Assembly (NCBI GenBank): GCA_937951935.1
Contig: CALGAM010000070.1
Coordinates: 1-64,000 of the forward strand
DNA length: 64,000 nucleotides
Direction: 5' to 3'
Source of the DNA: an uncultured Micromonospora sp.
GTDB taxonomy: Bacteria > Actinomycetota > Actinomycetes > Mycobacteriales > Micromonosporaceae
Positions 51,838 through 62,300 of the stretch are shown here, piece after piece. How positions within the stretch are numbered: the first letter of the stretch is position 1; each line of letters starts with the position of its first letter. Below the pieces are notes generated by a model that was given only the letters and a program-made list of their open reading frames with translations, made no database searches and was not told the origin of the DNA. The position numbers and the translations under genes were made by a program.

Positions 51838-52608
51838 ATGAGGTCAAAATTGTCCACCTCACGTGTTGCGGTCATCACCGGAGCGGGGCGCGGAATCGGT
51901 AGGGCGACGGCGGCGGCGCTCGCCGCCGACGGCTATCGCGTCATCCTCGCCGACCTGAGGTTCGACGAGGATGCCCGGCAAATAGCCAAAAGCAGCGGGG
52001 GTGACGCCGTGGAGTGCGACGTCACCGAACCCGCTTCCGTGCGCGAACTGGCCGCCGGAATCGACAGCCTGGATCTGTTGGTGAACAACGCCGGCGTGTG
52101 GCAGTTCAGCTCGCTGGCGGACACCGATGTCGAGCACTACCGGCGGGTGATGGACGTGAACGTGCTCGGCAACCTGCTGTGCACCCAGCACCTCGCGCCG
52201 ATCATTGCCGCCGGTGGCGGAGGATCCATCGTCAATGTCACCTCGTTTCTCGCGGAGGTGCCGCGGGCCAATTCCGGAATATACCCGGCAACAAAGGCGG
52301 CGATTATCGCGCTCACGAAACAGGCCGCCGTCGAGTACGCGGAGGTCGGTATTCGGGTGAACGCGGTCGCGCCCGGCCTCGTCTACCACGACGGCGCCGC
52401 GGCACTGTTTCCCGCCGACCCCGCCGAGCGTGCGCGGCGGGGCGGGTTCCTCCCGCTCGGCCGGCTCGCCGAGCCGGCCGACATCGCGGGCGTCGTGGCG
52501 TTCCTCGCGTCCGACGCGGCCCGGTACATCACCGGGCAGACGCTGTACGCCGACGGTGGCATCAGCGTCGGCACCATGCGGTTCCTGCACCGCGCCTGGG
52601 ACAACTGA
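51838..52608 (+). CDS. Short-chain dehydrogenase/reductase
   Basis: The 256-aa protein is a classical SDR: cofactor motif TGAGRGIG, structural NNAG, catalytic Ser in NVTSFLAE and YPATK with the catalytic tyrosine and lysine. It ends with GGISVGTM. NADPH preference is suggested by the arginine in the glycine motif. Several stretches use A/T-ended codons (ATA, AAA, ATT, TTT) unlike neighbouring genes. ATG 51838 is only 2 bases after GGGAG; TTG 51850, 6 bases after GAGG, is an equally good start. It is divergent from the ALDH gene, so both may process the same alcohol/aldehyde. Confidence 0.9.
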   Translation: MRSKLSTSRVAVITGAGRGIGRATAAALAADGYRVILADLRFDEDARQIAKSSGGDAVECDVTEPASVRELAAGIDSLDLLVNNAGVWQFSSLADTDVEHYRRVMDVNVLGNLLCTQHLAPIIAAGGGGSIVNVTSFLAEVPRANSGIYPATKAAIIALTKQAAVEYAEVGIRVNAVAPGLVYHDGAAALFPADPAERARRGGFLPLGRLAEPADIAGVVAFLASDAARYITGQTLYADGGISVGTMRFLHRAWDN

Positions 52609-52626
52609 GGACCGCACCTGCATGAC

Positions 52627-54102
52627 TCAGCGGCGCAGGTCGCCGAAGTACTGGCCGTGGAAGTCGTTCGGGATGTGGTGCGGGACGCTGGCCCGGCCCA
52701 GCTCGACGAACGACTGCCCGTCCAGGACCAGGAGGAACGACCGGTTGGTCTTGGCGTCGAGTACGCCCGAGAGCACGACCCCGTCGTCCTCGGCGGTGGC
52801 GCCGGGCCGGGGCACGAACACGGGCTCGCCCGGGAACGTGCCCTTCTCGTACCAGGTGAGGTGGGTGCCGGCCTGGATGTCGAGCTTGAGGAGCCGGTTC
52901 ATGGCCTTCAGGCTGCGGGGCGAGTGCCCGAGCCCGTAGATGTACCGGTACGCCTTCGTGCTGTGCGCGCGGTAGTTGATCCGCGGCATCTCGACACCCG
53001 CGTCGGCCAGTTGCTCGTAGTCGACCCGGGCCGGGCTCGCCATGGTCGCGTGCGCGGACATCGGCAACCGGTACCGGCGCACCGCGTACCCGTAGCGCTC
53101 CAGGTCGAACTGGTCCTCGCTGGGCGGTAGCCCGAGCACCGTCTCGTACGGCGTGTGGGTGGCGGCGACGTCGACCAGGATGTCGCCGCCGATCTCGGCC
53201 GCGTTCACGTGGTGGAAGGCGAAGAACGCCTCCGACTCGAAGACCTTCGCGACCGTGCCGTCGCGCTTGTCCAGCACCAGGAACCGCGCTCCGCGCTCCG
53301 GCTCCCACCGGAAGCACTCCAGGAACGGCTTGTCCGCCTGCCGGAACAGTTCGGTGTCGATGACGACCGGGAACTCCACCAGCACGATGTAGTGCTCGGT
53401 GTTGGCGAAGCTGTGCATGTAGCAGGGTTCGTCAACCTGGATCCGCCCGATGAGCCGCTGCACCGCCCGGTCCTCGGGGACATAGAAGACCTGGTAGACG
53501 TTGCGGTCTCCCATCGCGGTGGTGTAGTTGATCAGCGCCCGCATGCCGAAGTCGAAGTGCGGGTGGGGGGTGGAGGTCTCGCCCACGACGGCGTCCTCGA
53601 AGGCGAACTCACCCCGCGTGTCGAGAGTCTTCGGGTCGAACTCGACCATCAGCGGCTGCTCGGCGAAGGCCAGGAAGCGTCCGGCGATCCGGGCCACGTT
53701 GACGTTGACGTTGTCGGTGATGTTCGGGGAGTACTCGCTGAAGTGCCGGCCGAACAACTGCTTGCACGGGTCCAGGCCGAACTGCTTGCCGTACAGCCGG
53801 CCGCGCTCGACCCCCTCCCGGTAGGCGGTGGTGCGCAGGTACTTGTTGGCGTACGCCACCCGGCCGTTGGTGAAGGAGAAGGCGTGCAACATGGCCAGGC
53901 CGTTGAACCAGTGGGTGAGCCGGTAGTCGCCCACCTCGAACTTGGCCGGGCCGTTGCGGATCAACGTACCGGACAGCCACTCGGGGATGCGGCCGGTGAC
54001 GGGCAGGTCGTCCACGCTGACCTCGCTGGTCAGGGTGGTGAAGCCGGGAAAGTCCGGCAGCGGTGGTGGCTGGGCGATGGTGGTGCGTTCGGTGCTGGTC
54101 AT
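52627..54102 (-). CDS. Carotenoid-oxygenase (RPE65/CCD) family protein
   Basis: The 491-aa protein is full length for the carotenoid cleavage dioxygenase family. Four iron-binding histidines can be placed: STPHPHFDF, CYMHSFANTEHY, AFHHVNAAE and the terminal PNDFHGQYF. These non-heme iron enzymes cleave C=C bonds in carotenoids, apocarotenoids or stilbenes with O2. No carotenoid genes are in the window, so a conjugated chain made by the adjacent synthase is a possible substrate (inference). The ATG at 54102 follows GGAGG by 4 bases; the upstream ATG contains that site. Confidence 0.9.
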   Translation of the reverse strand: MTSTERTTIAQPPPLPDFPGFTTLTSEVSVDDLPVTGRIPEWLSGTLIRNGPAKFEVGDYRLTHWFNGLAMLHAFSFTNGRVAYANKYLRTTAYREGVERGRLYGKQFGLDPCKQLFGRHFSEYSPNITDNVNVNVARIAGRFLAFAEQPLMVEFDPKTLDTRGEFAFEDAVVGETSTPHPHFDFGMRALINYTTAMGDRNVYQVFYVPEDRAVQRLIGRIQVDEPCYMHSFANTEHYIVLVEFPVVIDTELFRQADKPFLECFRWEPERGARFLVLDKRDGTVAKVFESEAFFAFHHVNAAEIGGDILVDVAATHTPYETVLGLPPSEDQFDLERYGYAVRRYRLPMSAHATMASPARVDYEQLADAGVEMPRINYRAHSTKAYRYIYGLGHSPRSLKAMNRLLKLDIQAGTHLTWYEKGTFPGEPVFVPRPGATAEDDGVVLSGVLDAKTNRSFLLVLDGQSFVELGRASVPHHIPNDFHGQYFGDLRR

Positions 54103-54189
54103 GCTGCCTCCCATCGGGTCGTGGAAAGGACGAGAAGAAAGCTGTTCCGGAGGGGTGGTGCCGGCTGGGTGGAGGGGAGAGGGGTGGTG

Positions 54190-55419
54190 CTATCCGAAGT
54201 GGAGGGGAAGCTTGTGCGGGCCGCGGAACGTCGGCGTGGCGGCCCGCTCCACCTTGTCCAGGTCCACCCGCGGATTGCGGATGCGCTCCACGAACCGCGT
54301 GATGGCCACCTCGTTGACAAGCTGGCCGAGCTGCCCACCGAGGCAGTAGTGGATGCCGTGACCCAGCGACAGGTTCTGCGTCTTGGGTCGGTCCGGGTCC
54401 AGCACGTCCGGGTCGGGGAACGCCGCCGGATCGCGGTGCGCGGCTCCCATCCAGACGAAGATCTCCTGGCCCGGCTCGATACGCTGCCCACCCAGCTCGA
54501 CCGGTTCCCGCGCACGCCGCTTGGTGAGCTGGACCGAGCTGTCGTAACGCATGAACTCGGGGGTTGCCGCCGGCACCGCCGAGGGATCGGCGACCATCCG
54601 CCGGTGTACCTCGGGGAAGGCCATCAGGGCCAGGATGGTGTTGCCGATCTGGTGTGCGGTCGTGGTCTGCCCGGCGGTGAGCATGAAGATGAGGTTGCCG
54701 AGCAGCTCCTCCTCGCTCTCCCAGGCGTTCTCGCCCCAGCTGTCGGCCAGCGCCTGCATCAGGTCGTCGGTGCGCTGGTCGCGCCGCTTGGCGAGCTGCG
54801 CCCGGAAGTAGTCCATGTACTTGCTGATGTTGCCCAGGTGGTAGTCCGGGTTCTGCTTGCTCAGCGGCCCCCCGTCGACGACCAGTCCCCAACTGAGAAT
54901 CCGCCGCCAGATGATGGGCTGGTCCTCGAACGGTACGCCCAGCACACTCGAGACGATGGCGCCGGGCAACGCGAGGGCGAAGTCGCCCATCGCCTCCATC
55001 TCGCCCCTGTCCACCACCCGGTCGAGCAGGCGGTCGGCGGCCCGCTCGACGTGGGCGCGCATCTGCTCGACCGCGCGGGGCAGGAAGGGCTTGGAGAGCA
55101 GCTTGCGGATCACGGTGTGGCGGGGCGGGTCGAGCACGAACACCTGGTTGCTCAGCGCGCCCAGGGGTTTCGCGTGCTCCGGGGGGTGCCCGTGTGGGTC
55201 CCACTGGGGTCGGCGCGCGGACAACCGCCGGTCGGTGAGGGCCGCCAGCGCGGGTTCGAACCCGGTGATCATCCACGCGCCGTTCTCGCCGCCGCGCTCG
55301 TCCCAGTAGACGGGGCTGATCTCCCTGATCGACCGGTACAGCGGATACGGGTCGGCGATGTACTCGGGCCGGTAGATGTCGGCCATGCTTGGCCGGACAG
55401 CAGCGTGGTTCGCCGTCAT
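54190..55419 (-). CDS. Cytochrome P450, bacterial class I type
   Basis: The 409-aa protein is a soluble P450 with the oxygen-activation helix LTAGQTTTAHQIG, the ExxR motif EFMRYD and the heme loop LSLGHGIHYCLGG containing the cysteine ligand. The usual Phe seven residues before the Cys is Leu. Its ATG overlaps the stop of the KR/DH gene by 4 bases, so the two are translationally coupled. No ferredoxin or reductase gene lies nearby. It probably hydroxylates or epoxidises the product of the synthase. Confidence 0.93.
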   Translation of the reverse strand: MTANHAAVRPSMADIYRPEYIADPYPLYRSIREISPVYWDERGGENGAWMITGFEPALAALTDRRLSARRPQWDPHGHPPEHAKPLGALSNQVFVLDPPRHTVIRKLLSKPFLPRAVEQMRAHVERAADRLLDRVVDRGEMEAMGDFALALPGAIVSSVLGVPFEDQPIIWRRILSWGLVVDGGPLSKQNPDYHLGNISKYMDYFRAQLAKRRDQRTDDLMQALADSWGENAWESEEELLGNLIFMLTAGQTTTAHQIGNTILALMAFPEVHRRMVADPSAVPAATPEFMRYDSSVQLTKRRAREPVELGGQRIEPGQEIFVWMGAAHRDPAAFPDPDVLDPDRPKTQNLSLGHGIHYCLGGQLGQLVNEVAITRFVERIRNPRVDLDKVERAATPTFRGPHKLPLHFG

Positions 55420-57788
55420 GTGTGCACTCCTTGCTCTCGGCCGGAGCCTCTGCCCACGGTCAGGTCCAGCACCAGATCACCGGTGGACGGATCGGTGGCC
55501 CGCCAGCGTCCGGTCCCCGGGTCCCCGGTGATCCGGAGGAGGGTCGGGCGCTCCGTGTCGTGCACCGTGATCCGGTCCAACGCGAGGTAGCCGTCGTTGT
55601 CGGTGCCCGCCATCCGCACCACGTTCTCCAGCGCCGCGACCGGGATCCGCGTCCGGGGAACGTCCGGCAGCACCCACAGGTCCTCGGCCGGCACCGCGCG
55701 TACCTCGGCGGTGTGCCGGTTGCCGCCGTCGATCCGCCACCGGCACACCGGTACCACCCGCCCCCGCCAACCGAGTCGCACCGGGCGGGTCGCCGGGAGT
55801 GCGAGCGGGCCGGTCGCGGTGTGCGGGGTCGGCGCCGCGCCGTCGCCCGGCGCCACCACGACACGTAACCGGGCGACCTCGGCGTCGTCGGCCGGGTCCC
55901 GGTAGGTCACCCGGGCGACCCTGGTCGTTCCGTCGAGCCCGACGACGACACCGCGGTGCAGGTCGAGGGTTCCGTCCCGCAGGGCAAGCCTGGGAAGCGC
56001 GATCACGAGTTCCCTGACGTCCCCGGTCGCGAGGTCCGTGACGTCGTCCGGAAGCACCCACTCCACCGCGCGCAGCGCGTTCTCGACGAGCAGGCTGACC
56101 GGTACGGCGGGTACGCCGTCGACGACGAAGTCGTCCAACACCGGAGCAGACGCCCGGTCGAACCGCACCACCGCCGACATCCGTTCGGCGGGCCGGTAGC
56201 GCAGCACGGTGCCCAGATGGGTGATCCGGGGCAGCACCTGGTCCAGCCCGGGCATCTCCGGTGCGGACGGAAAGCCCACGGCCTGCGTCGGGCTCAACGC
56301 GCGGCCGAGCCGGCCCACGAAGCCGACCTCACCACCGGTCCCGGCGCGCAGCTCGGCCAGCCAGTGCCCGACCCCCTCGTCGGCGTCGAGTGCGGACATG
56401 TAGCGCAGGCTCGCCTCGAAGTTGGAGACCATGCCGATCCGGTCCCAGGTGGGCCAGGCCAGCGTCATGACCGGAAACGGCACCTGGCGGTCCGCCCACA
56501 GCCCGAGCCGGGCGAGCCCGTCGTTGGCCGCCGCGTAGTCCAGTTGGCCCACCATCCCGCCCAGGCGACCGGTCAGCGATCCCACGTTGCAGAAGAACCT
56601 GAGCGGGCGGGTGCGGACCTGCGCGAACAGGTTGGCAAATCCGTCGATCTTGACGCGTACGGTCTGCAGCACGTCCTCGTCGGACTTCTTCGGCAGCCGT
56701 GCGGGCCGGTCCACCCCGGCGTTGTGCACGACACCGGTGAGCTGGTCCCCGTACCGGTCCAGCAGCGCGGCCACCTGCACCGGGTCTGTGAAGTCGCAGC
56801 GGACGTACTCGATGTCCAACCCCGCGCGGCGTGCCTCGTCGAGGTTGCCGCCCAGTTCGCGGCGCCGGCGGACGCGATCGATCTCCGTGCGCACCACGGC
56901 GAGCTCACGGCGGTCTCCGGCGAGCCACATCCGTCGCTGGTACTCCCGGAACGCCGCCTCGTCCAGACCGGCCCACGGTTCGCTGCCGTCGGGGGGTGCG
57001 TCGCGGCCGGTCACCACGACGCGGCAGCCGCGTGCGGCCAGTGACCGGGCAAGACGGAAACCGATGCCGCGGCCGCCGCCCGAGACCAGCACCAGGTCGC
57101 CGCGGCCGAGCGGCAGCCGGGGCGGGGGCACCGGCTCGGCCTCGGGACGCAGGGTCAGCCGCACCCCGTCGGCGTATCCGACCTCGAACAGGCCCCAGCG
57201 GTACAACTCCCGGGTGAGCAGGGCCGGAAGCGTCGACACCGCGTGGGGATCGACATCGATGACCCGGATGTTGCAGTTGGGAATCTCCCGGTGCAGCGTC
57301 TTGGCCAGTCCGGCCCAGATGCCGCCCAGGGGCTGTGCGATCGGCGTGTCCTGCTGATAGCCCATGCCACCGCCCAGGTAGGTGACGGCGACGTAGCAGA
57401 GCCGGTCGGCGGCGTCCTCCTGGGCCCAACGGGAGTAGCAGGCGCGGATGGCCCCGACCGAGCGGAGCAGCGCGGACCGGTAGGCACCCGGCTCGCCACC
57501 GTACGGTCCGGTGACCGTGAGGTCGACCAGCCCGTCGGGAACCTCGTCGATTCCCTCGTCGGCGAGCCGGGCCTCGGCACCGGCGTCGCGCAGGTGGGCA
57601 ACCACCCGCGCGGCGACCACGGGGTCGCCGCCGAACACGGCGATCCGCCTGCCGCGCAGGTGTGGGGACGGCTCGCCGGGCAGGGCCGGCGCGGGCGCGA
57701 GCCGCCAGCGGAACCGGGTCACCGGGTGCGCCGGCGGCTCGCTCCGGCGTTCCGTGGCCGGCGCCGGCACGGTCAGCACGTCGGTCAT
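55416..57788 (-). CDS. Pseudo-KR / KR / dehydratase-like protein of the synthase
   Basis: The 790-aa protein has a structural (pseudo) ketoreductase half (about 25-245, RRIAVFGGDPVVAARV, GGMGYQQDTP). A catalytic KR follows (about 250-500) with VLVSGGGRGIG, VVHNAGVDRP, NVGSLTGRLGG and the DYAAAN tyrosine. A C-terminal double-hotdog dehydratase-like region (about 560-780) completes it. In that region the position of the DH histidine reads LDDFVVDG, with Phe (codon 56127-56129) instead of His, so dehydration there is doubtful. It overlaps both flanking P450 genes by 4 bases. It likely reduces keto intermediates in trans for the megasynthase. Confidence 0.85.
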   Translation of the reverse strand: MTDVLTVPAPATERRSEPPAHPVTRFRWRLAPAPALPGEPSPHLRGRRIAVFGGDPVVAARVVAHLRDAGAEARLADEGIDEVPDGLVDLTVTGPYGGEPGAYRSALLRSVGAIRACYSRWAQEDAADRLCYVAVTYLGGGMGYQQDTPIAQPLGGIWAGLAKTLHREIPNCNIRVIDVDPHAVSTLPALLTRELYRWGLFEVGYADGVRLTLRPEAEPVPPPRLPLGRGDLVLVSGGGRGIGFRLARSLAARGCRVVVTGRDAPPDGSEPWAGLDEAAFREYQRRMWLAGDRRELAVVRTEIDRVRRRRELGGNLDEARRAGLDIEYVRCDFTDPVQVAALLDRYGDQLTGVVHNAGVDRPARLPKKSDEDVLQTVRVKIDGFANLFAQVRTRPLRFFCNVGSLTGRLGGMVGQLDYAAANDGLARLGLWADRQVPFPVMTLAWPTWDRIGMVSNFEASLRYMSALDADEGVGHWLAELRAGTGGEVGFVGRLGRALSPTQAVGFPSAPEMPGLDQVLPRITHLGTVLRYRPAERMSAVVRFDRASAPVLDDFVVDGVPAVPVSLLVENALRAVEWVLPDDVTDLATGDVRELVIALPRLALRDGTLDLHRGVVVGLDGTTRVARVTYRDPADDAEVARLRVVVAPGDGAAPTPHTATGPLALPATRPVRLGWRGRVVPVCRWRIDGGNRHTAEVRAVPAEDLWVLPDVPRTRIPVAALENVVRMAGTDNDGYLALDRITVHDTERPTLLRITGDPGTGRWRATDPSTGDLVLDLTVGRGSGREQGVHT

Positions 57789-59272
57789 GACCGGGACGCC
57801 AGTTCCTCGGCGGGCTGGGTCTGCTCGACCGGCGAGATCTTCATGAACACCTTCGGCTGCGGTCGCAGCGACACCAGCGCGGCCGGGTGGACCGGGTGCG
57901 ACGCCACGAGGCTGAGCCGGTACCGCTGGCAGATCATCGCCACGGCGAGCTGGATCTCCAGCAGCGCGAGGTCCATGCCGATGCACTTGCGGGCCCCGCC
58001 ACCGAACGGGAAGTACGCGTAGCGGTCGCGCCCCTTGTGCGCCGGGCAGAACCGCTCGGGGTCGAACGCCTCCGGGTTCTCCCACGTCGCGTCGTTGTGG
58101 TGCGCGGCGTACGGGGTGACGAGGATCGTGCTGCCGGCCGGGATGTGGTACCCCCCGATGACGTCGTCCTGCACCGCGTCCCGCGGGAACAGCCAGATCG
58201 GCGGATACATCCGCAGCGACTCGTCGACGACCTGCCGCAGGTACGGCATGTTGTCCAGGTCGGCGACGGTCGGCACCCGCCCGCCGAGCACCCTGGCGAG
58301 CTCCTCGTCGAGGTTGCGACGCACGTCGGCGTGTTGCGCGATGGCGTACAGCGTCCAGGTGAGCGCGCACCCCGTGGTCTCGTGACCGGCGAGGAACAGG
58401 GTCTTCAGCTCGGCCCGGATCTCCCGCTGCGTCCAGGGCTTGCCGGTGACCGGATTCGTCGAGGCCAGCAGCGCGGACACCACGCTGTCGGGGCTGCCCT
58501 TGCCGGCACGGTGCAGGTCGATGATCTCGTCCATCACGCCGTTGAGGACGTTCTGGTACCGGCGGAGCTGGCGCTGGTACCGGGTCGGGATCCACCGCGG
58601 CAGCATCTGCTCGATCTCGCCGGTGATGATCATCGCCTTGAGCGAGAACCTCACCACCGGCAGCAGCCGGTCGGCGTAGTCACGCAGGTCGACACCGTAG
58701 AGCAGACGGCCGAGCACCCCCATGGCCAGCCGCATGAGATCGTCGGTGATGTCGATCGGCTGGCCGGTACGCGCCGGCTCCTCCCAGCTCCGCAGCAGAT
58801 CCGAGACGGTGTCGGTGATCACCGGTCCACCGGCGCGCAGCCGCTGCCGGTGGAAGAACGGCTGACTGACCGCACGGCGAGCGCGCCACTCCGCACCGTC
58901 GGTGGTGAGCATGCCGCGGCCGAAGAACAGGTTGAAGCCGCGGTAGAACCTCCCGCGCACGTAGTTGTGCGGGTTGTTCTGCAACACGTGCTTGACGTAC
59001 TCCGGCCCGGTGACCTGGTGGACCAGGTACGGGCCCATCTTCATCCGGACGATGCCGCCGTACCGGCGCTGCATCTCGGTCAGCAGTCTCAGGGTGTCCT
59101 TCTTGAACTCACTGAGGGCGCCGAACAACACCCCGCCGGTCGGGCCGGGTGCCGTCCTGCCCCGGCCGGCCTCCGCGGTCGCCGTGGCGGCACGGCCGGT
59201 ACCGGCCGCGGTCATGCCCTCACCGTCGCGGTCCTCCGGCGCGGTGCCGAAGGCGCTGTTGTCGATGGCCAC
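57785..59272 (-). CDS. Cytochrome P450, fatty-acid-hydroxylase-like
   Basis: The 495-aa P450 is longer than class I bacterial forms and resembles the CYP4/CYP102/CYP110 side of the family, whose substrates are fatty acids and similar chains. It has LAGHETTG in the I helix, the ESLR ExxR motif, PERF and the heme loop FPFGGGARKCIG. The first 40 residues are a Thr/Ala/Gly-rich extension. Its stop overlaps the start of the KR/DH gene by 4 bases, and it begins 31 bases after the synthase stop, so it is in the same operon. The GTG follows GGGAGAG. Confidence 0.93.
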   Translation of the reverse strand: MAIDNSAFGTAPEDRDGEGMTAAGTGRAATATAEAGRGRTAPGPTGGVLFGALSEFKKDTLRLLTEMQRRYGGIVRMKMGPYLVHQVTGPEYVKHVLQNNPHNYVRGRFYRGFNLFFGRGMLTTDGAEWRARRAVSQPFFHRQRLRAGGPVITDTVSDLLRSWEEPARTGQPIDITDDLMRLAMGVLGRLLYGVDLRDYADRLLPVVRFSLKAMIITGEIEQMLPRWIPTRYQRQLRRYQNVLNGVMDEIIDLHRAGKGSPDSVVSALLASTNPVTGKPWTQREIRAELKTLFLAGHETTGCALTWTLYAIAQHADVRRNLDEELARVLGGRVPTVADLDNMPYLRQVVDESLRMYPPIWLFPRDAVQDDVIGGYHIPAGSTILVTPYAAHHNDATWENPEAFDPERFCPAHKGRDRYAYFPFGGGARKCIGMDLALLEIQLAVAMICQRYRLSLVASHPVHPAALVSLRPQPKVFMKISPVEQTQPAEELASRS

Positions 59273-59303
59273 GAGTCTCTCCCTTCGCCGTCAGCGGCCC
59301 CGG

Positions 59304-62300
59304 TCAGTCCACCGGCACGCGGTTGTTTCCGGGCCGCGCCGCCTCGGGCGGGACGAACGCGCCGGTGTGTACGTCGACATAGCCGAGCACCGTGGCCCGG
59401 ATGTCCTTCATCTGCGCGATCACCCGGCCGTCCCGGGTGGCCGCCACGAACCGGTTGGTCGGTCGGGGACCGGTCATGCCGAACCCGCGCGGGGTGACGT
59501 ACAGTTCCAGCCCGCCGTACCGCTGGGCGAGCTGCCGGTCGTTGGCCTGCTCGTACAGATCCACCCGTCGGATCGACAGCGGCGCCGCGACGGGTACCAG
59601 ATGCCCGTCGACCAGGCTGAGCACCCCGGTCCGGGCGAGCGCGTCGAGCAGGATCACCGGCATGTGGAACCGCGACCAGTACTCCTCGTCGGCCGGCAGG
59701 TTGGGCTGGTACCACGCCCGCTGACCACGCGGGTGCAACCGGGTCTGTGTGGTGGCCTCGAACGGTCCGGTGAGTCGGACCGGCGCGGACGGGACGTGGT
59801 ACGGATCCGGTACCGACACCTCGCCGCCCGGCTCCCAGGCCTCCCACCGGGGCGCGGCCGGCGGCTCGGCGTGCAGCAGGACCCTGACCGTGAAGTGCGG
59901 CCGGTCCCTGACCAGCATCACCCCGGTCGGTGACACCACGTCGCCGGTGATCCGGACCTCGACCGTCGTCACCTCGCCCGCGCCCGGCAGCACCCGCGCG
60001 GTGATCCGTCGGGGCGGCGCCGCGACTCCGGGGTAGACGCGCAGGAAGTGGTGGAACTCCAGATCCTCGAACGCGATCACCTGGGCGTCCCGGACCAGGA
60101 ACCGGGCTGCCTCGGCGGCGATCTCCGTGACGAACGTGCCGGGCAGCGTCGGCTGCTCCCGCACCAGGTGATGGGCGAGGTAGCCGTCGGAGCCCAGGTC
60201 GAACGGGCACTCGAAGACCGCCACGCCGGGCTCCTGGGAGACCAGGTGCCGCAGGTAGAACCCGGGCAGCGCGCGGTCGCGTTGCTGCTCCAGGTAGCCG
60301 GGGTAGAACCGGGCGATCGTCGCCCGCTCCGCGTCACCGATGTGCACGCTCGACGGCGCCCGGTTGGCGGCGTGCAGCTCCCGCATGAAGTGGTGGATGC
60401 CCTCGTCGATCGCCATGTGGCTGTACGAGCCGGCGCGCTTGAAGTACGACCTCGTCAGCTCGTTGGCGCCCATGCCGACGCCCTCCCAGAGGGTCCAGCC
60501 GATGGTGAACTCCGTGCCGTCGCCGGGCTGTGCCGCCGCGTACGTCGCCGCGCTGGCCAGGAAGTCGTTGCCGGCCGCGTAGTCCGGCTCGCCGACCTGG
60601 CCGAAGTAGCCCAGCAGGGATCCGAAGTTGCACCACAGCCGTGGTGGGTTGGCCGCGAAGGCGCGCTTGAGATTGCGGTACCCGGTCAGTTTGATGCCGC
60701 GTATCGCGGTGAACTCGCCGAAGTCCTTGTCCCGGATGCTGGCCGACCGGTTGCGGCCCGGGGCGTTGACGAGGAGGTCGACGCGCCCGTGGCTGGCCAG
60801 GACCCGGGCCACGGTGGCCTCGACGGCCTGTCCGTCGAGCACGTCGCACGGCAGGTAGACGACCCGTCCGGCGCCGCAGTGCGCGGCCATCTCCGCGATG
60901 TTGCGCGCCGCGGTGCGGGCGTCCACCATCCGGTCGAACTCCCGGTTGGCCTGCGCCACGGTCCCACCGGACCGCGTGCGCCTGCGGATGTAGTCCTTGC
61001 GGGTGGCGGCGAACTCCTCGTCGCTGCCGCGCAACGCCTCCGGCGGCAGGTCGTCGATCCGGTTGCTGCCGGCCAGGTAGATGGTCGGTCGGAAGTGCCG
61101 GGCGACCGCCTTGAGGATCTCCGCGGTGATTCCCCGGGCACCGCCGAACGCCAGGACCACGGAGTCCGGGCCGAGCTGCGCCGGCACCTCGCCGTCGAGC
61201 GCGGCCTCCTCCTCGGTCAGCTCGTATCCCAGTCGCCGCCCGTCCTGGTCGAAGACGATGGGATACGTGCGGAACGCCGCGCTTTCCCGCTCGGCGGTGC
61301 GCACCGCGCGGTCCAGGTGGCGGGAGTTGGTGAACAGCCCGAAGGTCAGGCACGACGACAGCTCCAGGCTCGCGCATTTGATCAGGCCGGAGAACAGCCC
61401 GGTGAACGGGTGCGGGGTACCGTTCGGCAGCGCGTCGAGCAGCACCGTGACGAAGGTGGCGCCCTCGGCGGCGAGATCGTCGTATGCCGTCTTGACGGCG
61501 AGGAACGTCGCGTCGTGCAGCGCGATCAGCGACTCCGCGCCGCCGGTCAGGCAGCCCGGCAGCGGGGCCGAGCGGCCCAGGTCGGCCACCACCCGCAGGT
61601 GCCGTACCGGCGTCCGACGTCCGGCCAGCGCCGCCTGCACCGCCGCCGGGGTCACCTCGGGCAGGTACCGCCAGCCGGGCCGGTCGGTGGTCGGCGGGAC
61701 GGTGGACAGCACGACCGCGTCCGGCGGCAGGGCACCCAGCTCGGGGCCGAGATCGGGCAGGTCGGTCAGCACGACGACGCCCGGGGGCAGGAACGCCACG
61801 GCGTCCCGTACCTGGTAGCTGTCGATCTCGCGTAGGCGCGGCACGTACCGGCGGACCTGCGTCGGCCGGTCGGGTGCGTATCGGGTCGCGTCGCCGAACG
61901 ACGCGGGCAGCACCTCCGGCGTGCTCGTGGCGAGAGCACCGGTGACCGTGAGCGACAGCCGTACCGTGGTCGCCTCGTCACCCTCGCCACAGGCGACGGT
62001 GACCCGGCCCGCCGGGCGGTGGAGGGCGCGGAGCACCGCGAGCGCGCCCGACGCGCCGAGGTATCGCGCGTTGTCGGGGGCGAGGACACCGCACTCGATC
62101 CGGTCGGCGGCAGCGGCCCGGATGGCCGGGTCGGGTCCGGCGTCGGCGTCCGGACGAGAGCCGACGGACAGGTCGTCCACGTACCCGAGCACGGTCAGGC
62201 CCGCCTGCTCGGCGAGCCGGTCCGTGGTGAGCGCGAACATGACCGCGCCCTCGGCCAGCTCGTCCACCCCCGGCCCGAGCAGCCCGGACAGGATCTCGCG

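Noticed and set aside
53155..55590. An 811-codon open frame opposite the carotenoid oxygenase and P450 genes
   Set aside because: It spans parts of two well-supported genes on the other strand, and its composition is that of a shadow frame.
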